Shown piece after piece: positions 9,097 through 16,455 of a stretch of DNA of 64,000 nt (positions are counted from its first letter, which is position 1; the number at the start of each line of letters is the position of its first letter). The DNA comes from CANMXU01 sp052030545. GTDB taxonomy: Bacteria; Pseudomonadota; Gammaproteobacteria; Enterobacterales; Alteromonadaceae. The position numbers and the translations under genes were made by a program. The notes under the pieces were generated by a model, which was not told where the DNA came from, ran no database searches, and worked only from the letters and a program-made list of their open reading frames with translations. The stretch covers positions 1 through 64,000 of the forward strand of contig NZ_JBPDIH010000007.1 in the NCBI RefSeq assembly GCF_052030545.1, given 5' to 3'.

Positions 9097-9360
9097 TTAT
9101 TCATTTAAAAATTGATGGTACACCGGAGCAAGGTTTAGCAAACCTTTATGGTGTCGTATTGTGTCGATTAAGTTGGCAATTTTTTTTTGGTTTGTTGCCT
9201 CAAGTGTGAAAACGATTTTGCCGATATCGCTTGTTGCATGAATTTCAGCACCTTCAAGCTGATTGATTTCATGCTGAATTAATTCGATTTGGTCAGGCAT
9301 AGCATGAGCGACATAGCTCGCCACATGATACTCTTCATCGTTTACAATTTGTTCAGACAT
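9097..9360 (-). CDS. napD: NapD, chaperone that binds the NapA Tat signal
   Basis: This is an 87-residue cytoplasmic maturation protein of the NapD/TorD-independent type, which masks the NapA twin-arginine signal until the cofactor is inserted. The start chosen is the ATG at 9360 (protein begins MSEQIVNDEEYHVASYV). Upstream in-frame codons run into napF and look like read-through. The ferredoxin-like fold segments 'YHVASYVAHA' and 'GKIVFTLEA' match the family. The start overlaps the last 8 bases of napF, which suggests translational coupling. Confidence 0.92.
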   Translation of the reverse strand: MSEQIVNDEEYHVASYVAHAMPDQIELIQHEINQLEGAEIHATSDIGKIVFTLEATNQKKIANLIDTIRHHKGLLNLAPVYHQFLNE

Positions 9361-9862
9361 ATGGGGTTTCCATTTCGTCAATAAAGTTAATTGCATCTTG
9401 TGGGCAAGTTGTAATACAAGCGCCACAGGAGGTGCAATCAGTTAAGTTGAGCTCCGGTTGGGGAATGCTGCTATTTACAAACTTAAAGCGTATTGCTCTA
9501 GTTTCACAAACATCTTGGCAACTTTGACAATAAATATTGTTGGTCGCTAAGCATTTGTTTGAAATATTAATGTGTGCAGGCCATGGCGCAGAATTTTTTT
9601 CTTCTTTAAAAAGAGGTTGTTCGCAGGCTTCAACACACGCATTACAAAAAGTGCATTCTCCACGATTAAAATCAATTTTCGGAAATCCTTGTTTATCACG
9701 AACAATAATATTGGTTTCACAAACACTTAGACAGTCTTGGCATTGATTACAATGCTGAGTAAAGACATCTTCGCTTACTACCCATGGTAACCTTAGTGCA
9801 TGTTCTTGCTTAATTTTGCCGCGAAATAGGTTTCGTCTTGATGGATTTTTAATCGTTTCCAT
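9353..9862 (-). CDS. napF: NapF, iron-sulfur protein of nitrate reductase maturation
   Basis: NapF is a cytoplasmic ferredoxin-type protein that is thought to help supply NapA with its Fe-S cluster. The 169-residue sequence has cysteine groups CNQCQDCLSVC (about 37-47), CTFCNACVEAC (about 71-81), CLATNNIYCQSCQDVC (about 104-119) and CTSCGACITTC (about 143-153), which fits the expected set of [4Fe-4S] clusters. It is followed by napD with an 8-base overlap and preceded by napE (11-base gap). Confidence 0.94.
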   Translation of the reverse strand: METIKNPSRRNLFRGKIKQEHALRLPWVVSEDVFTQHCNQCQDCLSVCETNIIVRDKQGFPKIDFNRGECTFCNACVEACEQPLFKEEKNSAPWPAHINISNKCLATNNIYCQSCQDVCETRAIRFKFVNSSIPQPELNLTDCTSCGACITTCPQDAINFIDEMETPYV

Positions 9863-9873
9863 TTGAAATTAGC

Positions 9874-10035
9874 CTAGGCTGTAGGTGGACCGAATAGTAT
9901 TTGGCTAATCCAAACCAAAAAGCCAAATCCGCCAACGATAATCACGGATAAGATTGGGGCTAAAAATACTGCAAGAAACATGAAAGTATTACGTTCATGT
10001 TTGCGTTGAGTTTCATCATTTTGTGCTTCGCTCAT
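9874..10035 (-). CDS. napE: NapE, small membrane protein of the nap operon
   Basis: This 53-residue ORF was read directly from the minus strand. It begins MSEAQNDETQRKHERNTFMF and continues with one hydrophobic helix (about residues 19-48, PILSVIIVGGFGFLVW) and ends SQILFGPPTA. Size, the charged N terminus followed by a single helix, and the position as first gene of the operon all match NapE. Its role is unknown. It starts 62 bp downstream of the FNR-type site. Confidence 0.9.
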   Translation of the reverse strand: MSEAQNDETQRKHERNTFMFLAVFLAPILSVIIVGGFGFLVWISQILFGPPTA

Positions 10036-10096
10036 AATATTCTCGCAAACGTGTTAATAATTGTGTGCAATTGTGACAGTAATTGTTCAAATTCAG

Positions 10097-10110
10097 TTGA
10101 TCAAGATCAA
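10097..10110. promoter_or_regulatory. FNR-type operator of the nap operon
   Basis: TTGATCAAGATCAA is an exact match to the FNR consensus TTGAT-N4-ATCAA. It lies 62 bp upstream of napE (minus strand) and about 126 bp before tmcA (plus strand). Anaerobic activation of napEFDABC by the FNR homologue (EtrA/Fnr) is expected. The site cannot be assigned to tmcA with the same confidence. Confidence 0.88.
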
Positions 10111-10235
10111 TATCACATTCATTTCCACATTATTTATGTGGGATAATTTACTTTATTTTTGGGTTTAATAGAGTTTAGTTCAGATTTTTGGCTTTGCTTG
10201 CTAAACTGTTTTTTTTTATAGACTTAGTTATTTTT

Positions 10236-12365
10236 ATGCATCAGTCCTTTTTAGTATGGCTTAACCATCTTACAGATTTGTTACAAATAAGAAAACACCG
10301 AAGTTTAGTGATTTTAAAAGGTGACAATTTATGGTTGAAAAATCAGCTATTGTCAGCCAAGTTGATTACTGAAAAAGGGCATGCAAATGGGCAGGGTATT
10401 GGCATATTTTCTGACCATAAAGATATTGTCGGCAATATTACGCGTCAAACTTATCGTTCTTTACTCGGTACCGAACAAAACCAGCTTGTTTATTGTGATA
10501 GTCAATTTGATATTGATGCTTTGGCGGCTTTGTCGGGCACCTTAGTTGCCGGTGGTGTGATGTTAGTTGTGCTTTCTGAGGCGCAATGTAGCTCGCGATT
10601 TGTTGATCGATTTTTAAACTTGTTAGCTGCCGAAGACACTAATTTTTTAATTGAGCAAGGCAAACCTTTACCGTCATTAGATGAACTGGATAATAAAAAG
10701 CTGAAGCAAGGTGACGATAATTCGAGCGAGCAATTAAAGCCTTCACACCCACTTTGTTATTCAAACGAACAAGAAAATGCGGTTAAATTGGTATTGAATG
10801 TCGTCACCGGACATAGGGATCGTCCGTTAGTATTAACCGCAGATCGCGGTAGGGGAAAGTCAACAACTCTCGCTATTGCATGTATCGACATTTTAGCGCA
10901 AGCAAAACAATTTCAACATATTGTGGTAACCAGTGGCAATATTTCAGCCTTGTCGGTGTTTTTCCGTTTCATAAAGCAACATTTAGCGGATGCGGAAATT
11001 ACCAATAATAAAGTTGAGCACAAAAATGGCATTATTGAATTCTTGCCGATTGATCAGTTGCTAGAGCATCCACAAGCCATTGCTTTATTGTTAGTCGACG
11101 AAGCCGCGGGAATTCCTGTTTATTTATTAGAAAAGCTACTACTTAAATATCACCGCACAGTCTTTGCCTCAACGGTTCATGGGTACGAAGGTGCAGGGCG
11201 TGGATTTACCTTAAAATTTGCCAAAATTTTAGCTAGCTTGCGCCCACAGTGGAGAAAAACGAGTTTAACATCGCCTATTCGATGGGCTGCTAACGATCCC
11301 CTTGAAGGTTTCATTTTTAAAAGCTGTTTACTCAATGCTGAACTTGGCGCATTGAATAACAGCGAAGTCGTTACTGAGTCATTAACCTCTTTAAGCTTTC
11401 GGATCGTCGGTGCTGATGAACTTGCCACTAAACCGGCTTTGCTGAGTGAAATTTTTGCAACCTTAGTAACTGCTCACTATCAAACAAGCCCGAGTGATTT
11501 AAAACAATTGCTGGATAATGACAAGGTTAGTATTGCCGTATTAACATCAAATGAAAAGGTGGTTGCTGTTGCGATGTTAATGGCAGAAGGCTTATGTTGC
11601 GGCGAAGATGTATTAGCGGTTAAAAATAGTCAAAGGCGATTAAAAAACCAGTTTTTACCGCAGTCGTTATTTAGTCATTGCGGTATAGAAAACGCCTTTG
11701 ATTTCCATTATTTAAGGGTGATGCGCATTGCCGTTCATCCGCAGCTGCAAGCACAAGGCATTGGCAGCCATTTTATTAGGCACATTGTCGACTACGCTAA
11801 AATTCATCATGTTGATTTTGTTGGCTCAAGCTTTGGTGTTAATAAAAGCTTATTGAATTTTTGGCTTCAAAACCACTTTTCATTAGCGCGTATCGGCTTT
11901 ACTAAAGATAAAGCCAGTGGTGAACATTCGGCACTTGTGCTTAACGCGTGTTCAGCAAAAGCTCAGGCTATTTTTACTGAAATCACGACACTGTTTTATC
12001 GCCAGTTCGACTATTTGTTAACTGACGAGTATCAACAATTAGATGCCGAGTTAGTTTGGCAAATTCTCCATGCCATGCCGAAATCTGATCAGCGCATTTT
12101 AACGAACTTTGATATCAACACAGTGCAAGATTTTTCTGAGTGCACTCGTCTATATAGCGCCTGTGTATATTCACTGCACTTGTGGTTAGTTAACCATTGC
12201 CAAGACGAATTTTCGGTTGATGTTCTGCCCTTAATTACACGTATTTTGCAAAAAGAGTCAATCAAGCATACCTGCCAGTTATACGGATTTACCGGTAAAA
12301 AAGCGCTCAACCAACACTTAGTTAGCTATATTGGCAATGACATCGATAAATCACTCAATCGCTAG
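10236..12365 (+). CDS. tmcA: tRNA(Met) cytidine acetyltransferase TmcA
   Basis: TmcA uses acetyl-CoA and ATP to make N4-acetylcytidine at the wobble position of elongator tRNA-Met. Domain order: an N-terminal DUF1726-like region (about 1-150), an RNA-helicase-like ATPase with Walker A 'ADRGRGKSTTLA' (about residue 200) and Walker B 'LLLVDEAAG', a GNAT domain with 'LRVMRIAVHPQLQAQGIGSH' (about 500-520), and a C-terminal tRNA-binding region. The ATG at 10236 gives 709 residues starting MHQSFLVWLNHL, close to the family. A TTG start at 10188 would add an unlikely hydrophobic extension. The 3' end overlaps the convergent small gene by 15 bp. Confidence 0.95.
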   Translation: MHQSFLVWLNHLTDLLQIRKHRSLVILKGDNLWLKNQLLSAKLITEKGHANGQGIGIFSDHKDIVGNITRQTYRSLLGTEQNQLVYCDSQFDIDALAALSGTLVAGGVMLVVLSEAQCSSRFVDRFLNLLAAEDTNFLIEQGKPLPSLDELDNKKLKQGDDNSSEQLKPSHPLCYSNEQENAVKLVLNVVTGHRDRPLVLTADRGRGKSTTLAIACIDILAQAKQFQHIVVTSGNISALSVFFRFIKQHLADAEITNNKVEHKNGIIEFLPIDQLLEHPQAIALLLVDEAAGIPVYLLEKLLLKYHRTVFASTVHGYEGAGRGFTLKFAKILASLRPQWRKTSLTSPIRWAANDPLEGFIFKSCLLNAELGALNNSEVVTESLTSLSFRIVGADELATKPALLSEIFATLVTAHYQTSPSDLKQLLDNDKVSIAVLTSNEKVVAVAMLMAEGLCCGEDVLAVKNSQRRLKNQFLPQSLFSHCGIENAFDFHYLRVMRIAVHPQLQAQGIGSHFIRHIVDYAKIHHVDFVGSSFGVNKSLLNFWLQNHFSLARIGFTKDKASGEHSALVLNACSAKAQAIFTEITTLFYRQFDYLLTDEYQQLDAELVWQILHAMPKSDQRILTNFDINTVQDFSECTRLYSACVYSLHLWLVNHCQDEFSVDVLPLITRILQKESIKHTCQLYGFTGKKALNQHLVSYIGNDIDKSLNR

Positions 12366-12575
12366 ATTATTGGCAACCCAGCGCCAGTATTTTTGCATAC
12401 GTAAATACTGATAATAATTATCGGGATCGCTCTCTAGTGCCAAGTGAGTTAAACGCTCGGTGTAATAACAAATGACATGTGCTGAACGTTTACAAGGCGC
12501 TTTGCGAAAGCTATTCATTAAAATAGTTAACCAAGCTTCAATATGTTGAAAGTTATGATGGGCTGTTACATGCAT
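12351..12575 (-). CDS. Small protein of unknown function, second gene of a Fur-box pair
   Basis: A 74-residue ORF has an SD sequence (GGAG, 8 bases before ATG) and overlaps the preceding gene's stop by 10 bases, which suggests translational coupling. It is rich in His, Cys, Tyr and Trp and ends with an aromatic helix-like segment (DNYYQYLRMQKYWRWVANNL). No membrane helix or known motif is evident and I do not recognise the family. Its 3' end overlaps the convergent tmcA by 15 bp. Iron control is inferred from the Fur box upstream of its partner. Confidence 0.6.
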   Translation of the reverse strand: MHVTAHHNFQHIEAWLTILMNSFRKAPCKRSAHVICYYTERLTHLALESDPDNYYQYLRMQKYWRWVANNLAIE

Positions 12576-12763
12576 GACTTTTGCTCCGCTGACAGACTAG
12601 TGGTTAATAATGATTGCCATAATACTCGTTTAGTATTTGCGTCTAGGCATTTGCACTCAGCGACTTTTAACAGTCCTGAATTTAACAAGCTCGCTAACAC
12701 CGTTGATGAGATCTCAAGTTTGACTTTATTTGAGCCATTATCAGCTCGATTTTCGGTATTCAT
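12566..12763 (-). CDS. Small protein of unknown function downstream of a Fur box
   Basis: A 65-residue ORF starts at ATG 12763 with a good SD (GGAG, 6-base spacing). The sequence has a helix-like core 'EISSTVLASLLNSGLLKVAE' followed by 'CKCLDANTKRVLWQSLL', a pattern that looks like a folded small domain rather than noise. A cysteine pair (CKC) lies near residue 37. It is followed by the coupled 74-residue gene. The symmetric Fur box at 12820-12840, 57 bp upstream, suggests repression by iron. Function unknown. Confidence 0.62.
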   Translation of the reverse strand: MNTENRADNGSNKVKLEISSTVLASLLNSGLLKVAECKCLDANTKRVLWQSLLTTSLSAEQKSCM

Positions 12764-12819
12764 CTACGACTCCAATTACTATTTGTTTGTATAAAGTAGA
12801 AGAAAAAAACACCAATTGC

Positions 12820-12840
12820 AAATGATAATTATTATCATTT
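12820..12840. promoter_or_regulatory. Fur box between the small gene pair and the ABC exporter
   Basis: A 21-bp perfect palindrome has arms AAATGATAAT and ATTATCATTT around one central T, very close to the Fur consensus. The same 21-mer in reverse complement occurs at 18800-18820. It lies 57 bp before the minus-strand pair and 125 bp before the plus-strand ABC gene, so it could control either or both. It is also nested in a wider dyad (AAAAAAACAC…GTGTTTTTTT). Confidence 0.85.
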
Positions 12841-12964
12841 GTGTTTTTTTGTTACAGCTCAATAAAAAGTTTATCGGACATTGATAGTGCAGCGCATTTC
12901 CTTGTCAGTAGAGACTCGTTACAATAGTGCATAATACAAAGTAAAATTACCTAAAGGATACTGC

Positions 12965-13846
12965 ATGCAACCTGTTATCACGGTTGAAGCTCTCGTTAAA
13001 ACCTATAAAGATGTTGTTGCGGTAAACAACATTAGTTTTAACATTGAAAAAGGTCACTGTTTTGGTTTGTTAGGGCCAAATGGTGCAGGTAAAACCACTA
13101 CCATAGAAATGCTTGAAGGGATTATTTCGCCAACAAAAGGGCAAATTTATTACCAAGGCAAAGTATTAGATAAAGCCATGTTGGCTAAAATTGGCATTCA
13201 GTTTCAACATACTGCGCTGCAAGACTTTCTTACTGTAAAAGAAACCCTAAAGTTATTTTCATCGTTTTACGATAATGCGCTGCCATTGTCTGAATTAATT
13301 AACTTGTGTGACCTAGGTGACTTTCTTGACCGAGATAACCGCAAATTATCGGGCGGTCAACGACAACGTTTGTTGCTAGCTATCGCCTTAATCAATGATC
13401 CTGAAATTGTCTTTCTTGATGAACCAACAACTGGGCTTGACCCACAAGCGCGCCGTAACTTTTGGCAGCTAATCAAAAATATCAAAGCCAAGAATAAAAC
13501 CGTTATTCTGACCACGCATTATATGGATGAAGCTGAGCAGCTGTGCGATGATATTGTGATCATGGACAAAGGTGAAATTATCGCATCAGGTACACCACGT
13601 CAGTTACTCGATAAGCACTTTGACGATGTCTTTATTTATTTACCCGTCACACAAGTTAGCGATGAATTGATAACGCAATATCAGTGGCAAGTGCAAGACG
13701 ATCGGGTTGAAATAGCGACCAAAAACGTTGAACAAACCTTGCAAACGTTAATGTCGCACAATATTTCATTGCAAGGTTTACATGTAAAGTCGGCTAATTT
13801 AGATGATTTGTTTTTAAAATTAACCGGTCATTCGTTAAGGGAATAG
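12965..13846 (+). CDS. ABC-2 type exporter, ATP-binding protein
   Basis: This is the cytoplasmic ATPase of a two-gene exporter. Walker A is 'GPNGAGKTTT' (about residue 38), the signature motif is 'LSGGQRQRLLLA', Walker B is 'IVFLDEPTTGLD' and the switch His is in 'TTHYMDEAEQ'. The 293-residue length and C-terminal DrrA/CcmA-like extension fit the drug, polysaccharide and lipid exporter class. The permease gene follows 2 bp later. The substrate cannot be told from sequence. The Fur box 125 bp upstream makes an iron-linked substrate possible but not shown. Confidence 0.92.
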   Translation: MQPVITVEALVKTYKDVVAVNNISFNIEKGHCFGLLGPNGAGKTTTIEMLEGIISPTKGQIYYQGKVLDKAMLAKIGIQFQHTALQDFLTVKETLKLFSSFYDNALPLSELINLCDLGDFLDRDNRKLSGGQRQRLLLAIALINDPEIVFLDEPTTGLDPQARRNFWQLIKNIKAKNKTVILTTHYMDEAEQLCDDIVIMDKGEIIASGTPRQLLDKHFDDVFIYLPVTQVSDELITQYQWQVQDDRVEIATKNVEQTLQTLMSHNISLQGLHVKSANLDDLFLKLTGHSLRE

Positions 13847-13848
13847 TT

Positions 13849-14856
13849 TTGATAAATTTCACTCGTTTTTTTGCTGTTGTTAAAGCACGTAACCTTGAAT
13901 TTTTCCGTGACAAGTCGTCGTTAGGCTGGAATTTATTTTTCCCTGTGCTGTTACTAGCAGGGTTTTCGTTAGTATTTTCTGGCGAAGGTAAGCCGGCTTA
14001 TCAAGTTGGCGTAATAAACCTTGAGCAAGTTGAATCGCCATTTATCCAAACGCGTTATATCGACTTTATTAATTATGATGTACTTGAGCAGGCGAAAACA
14101 AAACTCGAACAACACAAAATAGATTTAGCAATCGATTTTAGTCAGCAAACCTATTGGTTAAATGAAAATTCACCGAGTAGTTATTTAGTTGAAAAAATCT
14201 TTTTAGGCGAGCATAACAATTTTACCCGCGAAGTGACTCAAGGTCGGCAAATTCGCTATGTTGATTGGGTATTGCCGGGCATACTTGGCATGAACATGAT
14301 GTTCAGCTGCTTATTTGGTGTTGGTTACGTGATTGTTCGTTATCGTAAAAACCACGTACTAAAACGCTTAAAAGCGACGCCGCTAACAGCACTAGAATTT
14401 GTCTCTGCGCAGCTAGTCTCGCGTATGTTCATTGTTATTTTTATGTCGAGCGTTGTTTATACGGGCTGTAATTTTATGTTCGACTTTTATATGTTGGGCA
14501 GTTACTTCGATTTACTGGTAGTGGGAATGCTTGGCGCATTTAGTTTACTGTCGATGGGGCTATTAGTGGCGAGTCGCAGTAAAAGTGAAGAGCTAATTGG
14601 TGGTTTGTTAAACCTTACTTCATGGCCGATGATGGTGTTGTCAGGTGTTTGGTTTAGCTTAGAAAGTGCGCCGGATTTTGTTAAAACCCTCGCTGACTTT
14701 CTTCCGCTTACCCATATAGTGACAGGGGCGAGAAAAATCATCACCGAAGGTGCAAGCCTAGCGGATATTAGTTATCACCTATCGGTACTTGGCATTATGA
14801 GCACGATATTCCTATTATTAGGGGCTTATTTTTTCAGTTGGAATACCGAGCGTTAA
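13849..14856 (+). CDS. ABC-2 type exporter, permease
   Basis: A 335-residue membrane protein of the ABC2_membrane family has one N-terminal helix (about 25-45), a roughly 100-residue extracytoplasmic loop, then about five helices in the C-terminal half, with the ABC-2 signature region 'GGLLNLTSWPMMVLSGVWF'. The TTG start at 13849 is supported by an AAGGGA ribosome site 6 bases upstream and by 2-bp spacing from the ATPase gene. It works with the preceding ATPase. Confidence 0.9.
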   Translation: MINFTRFFAVVKARNLEFFRDKSSLGWNLFFPVLLLAGFSLVFSGEGKPAYQVGVINLEQVESPFIQTRYIDFINYDVLEQAKTKLEQHKIDLAIDFSQQTYWLNENSPSSYLVEKIFLGEHNNFTREVTQGRQIRYVDWVLPGILGMNMMFSCLFGVGYVIVRYRKNHVLKRLKATPLTALEFVSAQLVSRMFIVIFMSSVVYTGCNFMFDFYMLGSYFDLLVVGMLGAFSLLSMGLLVASRSKSEELIGGLLNLTSWPMMVLSGVWFSLESAPDFVKTLADFLPLTHIVTGARKIITEGASLADISYHLSVLGIMSTIFLLLGAYFFSWNTER

Positions 14857-14883
14857 GCGTCGGTATTTAAGCTTTTGTTTGGC

Positions 14884-14973
14884 GCTTTACCAATTTTTAG
14901 TGCTCTAGCAATATTTAACGCTCTAGCAATATTTAACGCTCTAGCAATATTTAACGCTCTACCAATATTTTGG
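14884..14973. repeat. 18-bp tandem repeat, about five units
   Basis: Three exact copies of GCTCTAGCAATATTTAAC lie at 14902-14919, 14920-14937 and 14938-14955. A diverged copy on each side (14884-14901 and 14956-14973) keeps the same 18-bp phase. The right-hand copy forms the last codons and stop of the GNAT reading frame on the minus strand, so the array seems to have grown by duplicating that gene end. Confidence 0.85.
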
Positions 14974-15807
14974 ATCATCAAGGGCGCTAACACATTTTGC
15001 TGGTTCGTTAATTTTAGCAATCGGCTCATGGTTAAGTGATTGCGCTAGCCAGCCATGCGGAAAGCTTAATGGTTGCGGCGCTTTAATGATGCTTTCATCA
15101 ATCGGCTCAAAACCTACTTTATTGTAGTAATTAGGGTCGCCATAGGTAAATAAAATTTCAACACCGTCCTGAGTTAATTGCTCAATTCCAAAGCGAATTA
15201 ACTGTTGCGCAATACCTTGTTTTTGATGGTTTGTGGCTACAGCAACCGGCGATAAAATAAAGGCACTTTTCTGGTTTGCTAACGTTATTTTGCTAAAGAA
15301 TATCGCGCCAACCAGCTCACTTTGCGGATGTGCGGTAAACCTATTGATACCAATTTGGTTAAATAAATGATCACTCAGCTTGAGATAAAACGCTTTAATG
15401 CAAGGCGCTTGTTTTTAGGAAGGGTTATTCCCTTTCAAAAATAAGTAACAAGGCAGTAAAGTGTTTTTGCCAAGCCGTTTCGGAGCTTTTCAGCGGCCCG
15501 ATAACAACACTAAATTTATCTGATATAGAAATGACTATACCTGCAAAAATTTAGCGAGTTCTAGCACAGCTGAAATAGCTCTGAGTTGATCATGTTATTA
15601 ATCAGATTGGTATAAGTCATCGGCCTTGGTGGTTTGAATTAACTCGCTAACAAGTTCACCGATTAACCTTCCTTCTGTCTCACCTTCTGAATCTGAAAAT
15701 ACTTGCTGAAAGTGTGCAATAACCACTGGTGATTGTCCTGAATCAAATTGTGCTAACTGCACAATAAACCTCTTTAGCTTAAGGCCGTTGATGAATAAAT
15801 AATGCAC
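14959..15807 (-). pseudogene. GNAT N-acetyltransferase, interrupted by a MITE
   Basis: The two halves read cleanly on the minus strand. The N-terminal fragment (15807 to about 15612) carries 'VIAHFQQVFSDSEGETEG' and 'LIGELVSELIQTTKADDL'. The C-terminal fragment (about 15345 to 14959) carries 'SELVGAIFFSKITL', the acetyl-CoA loop 'VATNHQKQGIAQQLIRFG' and 'YGDPNYYNKVGFEP', and ends DDPKYW. These are consecutive parts of one YhbS-like GNAT acetyltransferase. A 265-bp inverted-repeat element lies between them and brings a stop codon, so a full protein is not made. The remainder of each half has no other frameshift, which suggests a recent event. Confidence 0.88.
15348..15612. mobile_element. MITE-like element inside the GNAT gene
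   Basis: The ends form imperfect terminal inverted repeats of about 30 bp: left TACCAATTTGGTTAAATAAA…, right (reverse complement) TACCAATCTGATTAATAACA…, both leading into TGATCA…CTCAG. No coding frame is present. A TA or similar short duplication at the borders is possible, but the exact edges are uncertain. It is a non-autonomous element of about 265 bp. No transposase of its kind is in the window. Confidence 0.78.
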
Positions 15808-15882
15808 TTTAGCACAAAGTTTCCGTGCGTGTTTTTACAAAATGTTCGCAAAAAGCGAGTGGTAACTGATAGTTATTTGGGG

Positions 15883-16290
15883 TTATTCATCTGTTGTTGG
15901 CTGTAGTGACAACATGCTAGTAAATAGCGGCTGTTTTCTGTTTAAATGATGCAAAGTCGGCAAAAAATAGTGCGAATTATTGGGAGCAAAGTAGATACTG
16001 CTTGTTTGAAAGCTCCAAGCGTAGAAATTGTTATTTATATGCGTGGGTGCTATAGAAACTGCTGAATGTTTATCGTTAGTATCTGCCGTTTGTGATTGTT
16101 CATAAAAGTAGCCGTAGGTGAATACAATCGTTAATACAATAAGGTAATGAGGAATAAAATCTTTCCACGTACGTTGCATGTTTTTTAAAATATGTTGCTG
16201 CCCTGCAGGCATTTTTGCTAACGGTGTGTGTTGCGTATTTTCAGCAATAGCATGGTCGTCATCTAACTGAGAGTTTGGGCTATTTTTCAT
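15883..16290 (-). CDS. Hypothetical protein with one membrane helix
   Basis: The 135-residue protein (ATG at 16290; a TTG at 16338 would add 16 residues) has a hydrophilic N-terminal half, one membrane helix (about residues 50-70, HYLIVLTIVFTYGYFY) and an aromatic, His/Asn-rich C-terminal half predicted to be outside the cytoplasm. No known domain is recognised. It sits on the minus strand downstream of the TonB-dependent receptor, about 165 bp after that gene's stop. A role in the same heme/iron locus is possible only by position. Confidence 0.55.
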   Translation of the reverse strand: MKNSPNSQLDDDHAIAENTQHTPLAKMPAGQQHILKNMQRTWKDFIPHYLIVLTIVFTYGYFYEQSQTADTNDKHSAVSIAPTHINNNFYAWSFQTSSIYFAPNNSHYFLPTLHHLNRKQPLFTSMLSLQPTTDE

Positions 16291-16455
16291 TAAAAAGTCG
16301 TTTATATACGGGATAAGATGGCTGAGCGATTGTAGCAAAGCTGACTTTGAAAGGTGAGCTTTTTTATTTGCGAAGTGCTAGGTTTGTGTTCATGACAACG
16401 ACTGTAATGAAAGCCGGCTAAGTTTAATTCTTAACCAGCTCTAAGTAATTACCTG

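Noticed and set aside
10188..10235. TTG start for tmcA at 10188
   Set aside because: It would add 16 hydrophobic residues not expected for TmcA. ATG 10236 gives the normal N terminus.
14884..14973. Possible small CRISPR-like array
   Set aside because: The 18-bp units are directly abutting with no spacers; it is a simple tandem repeat.
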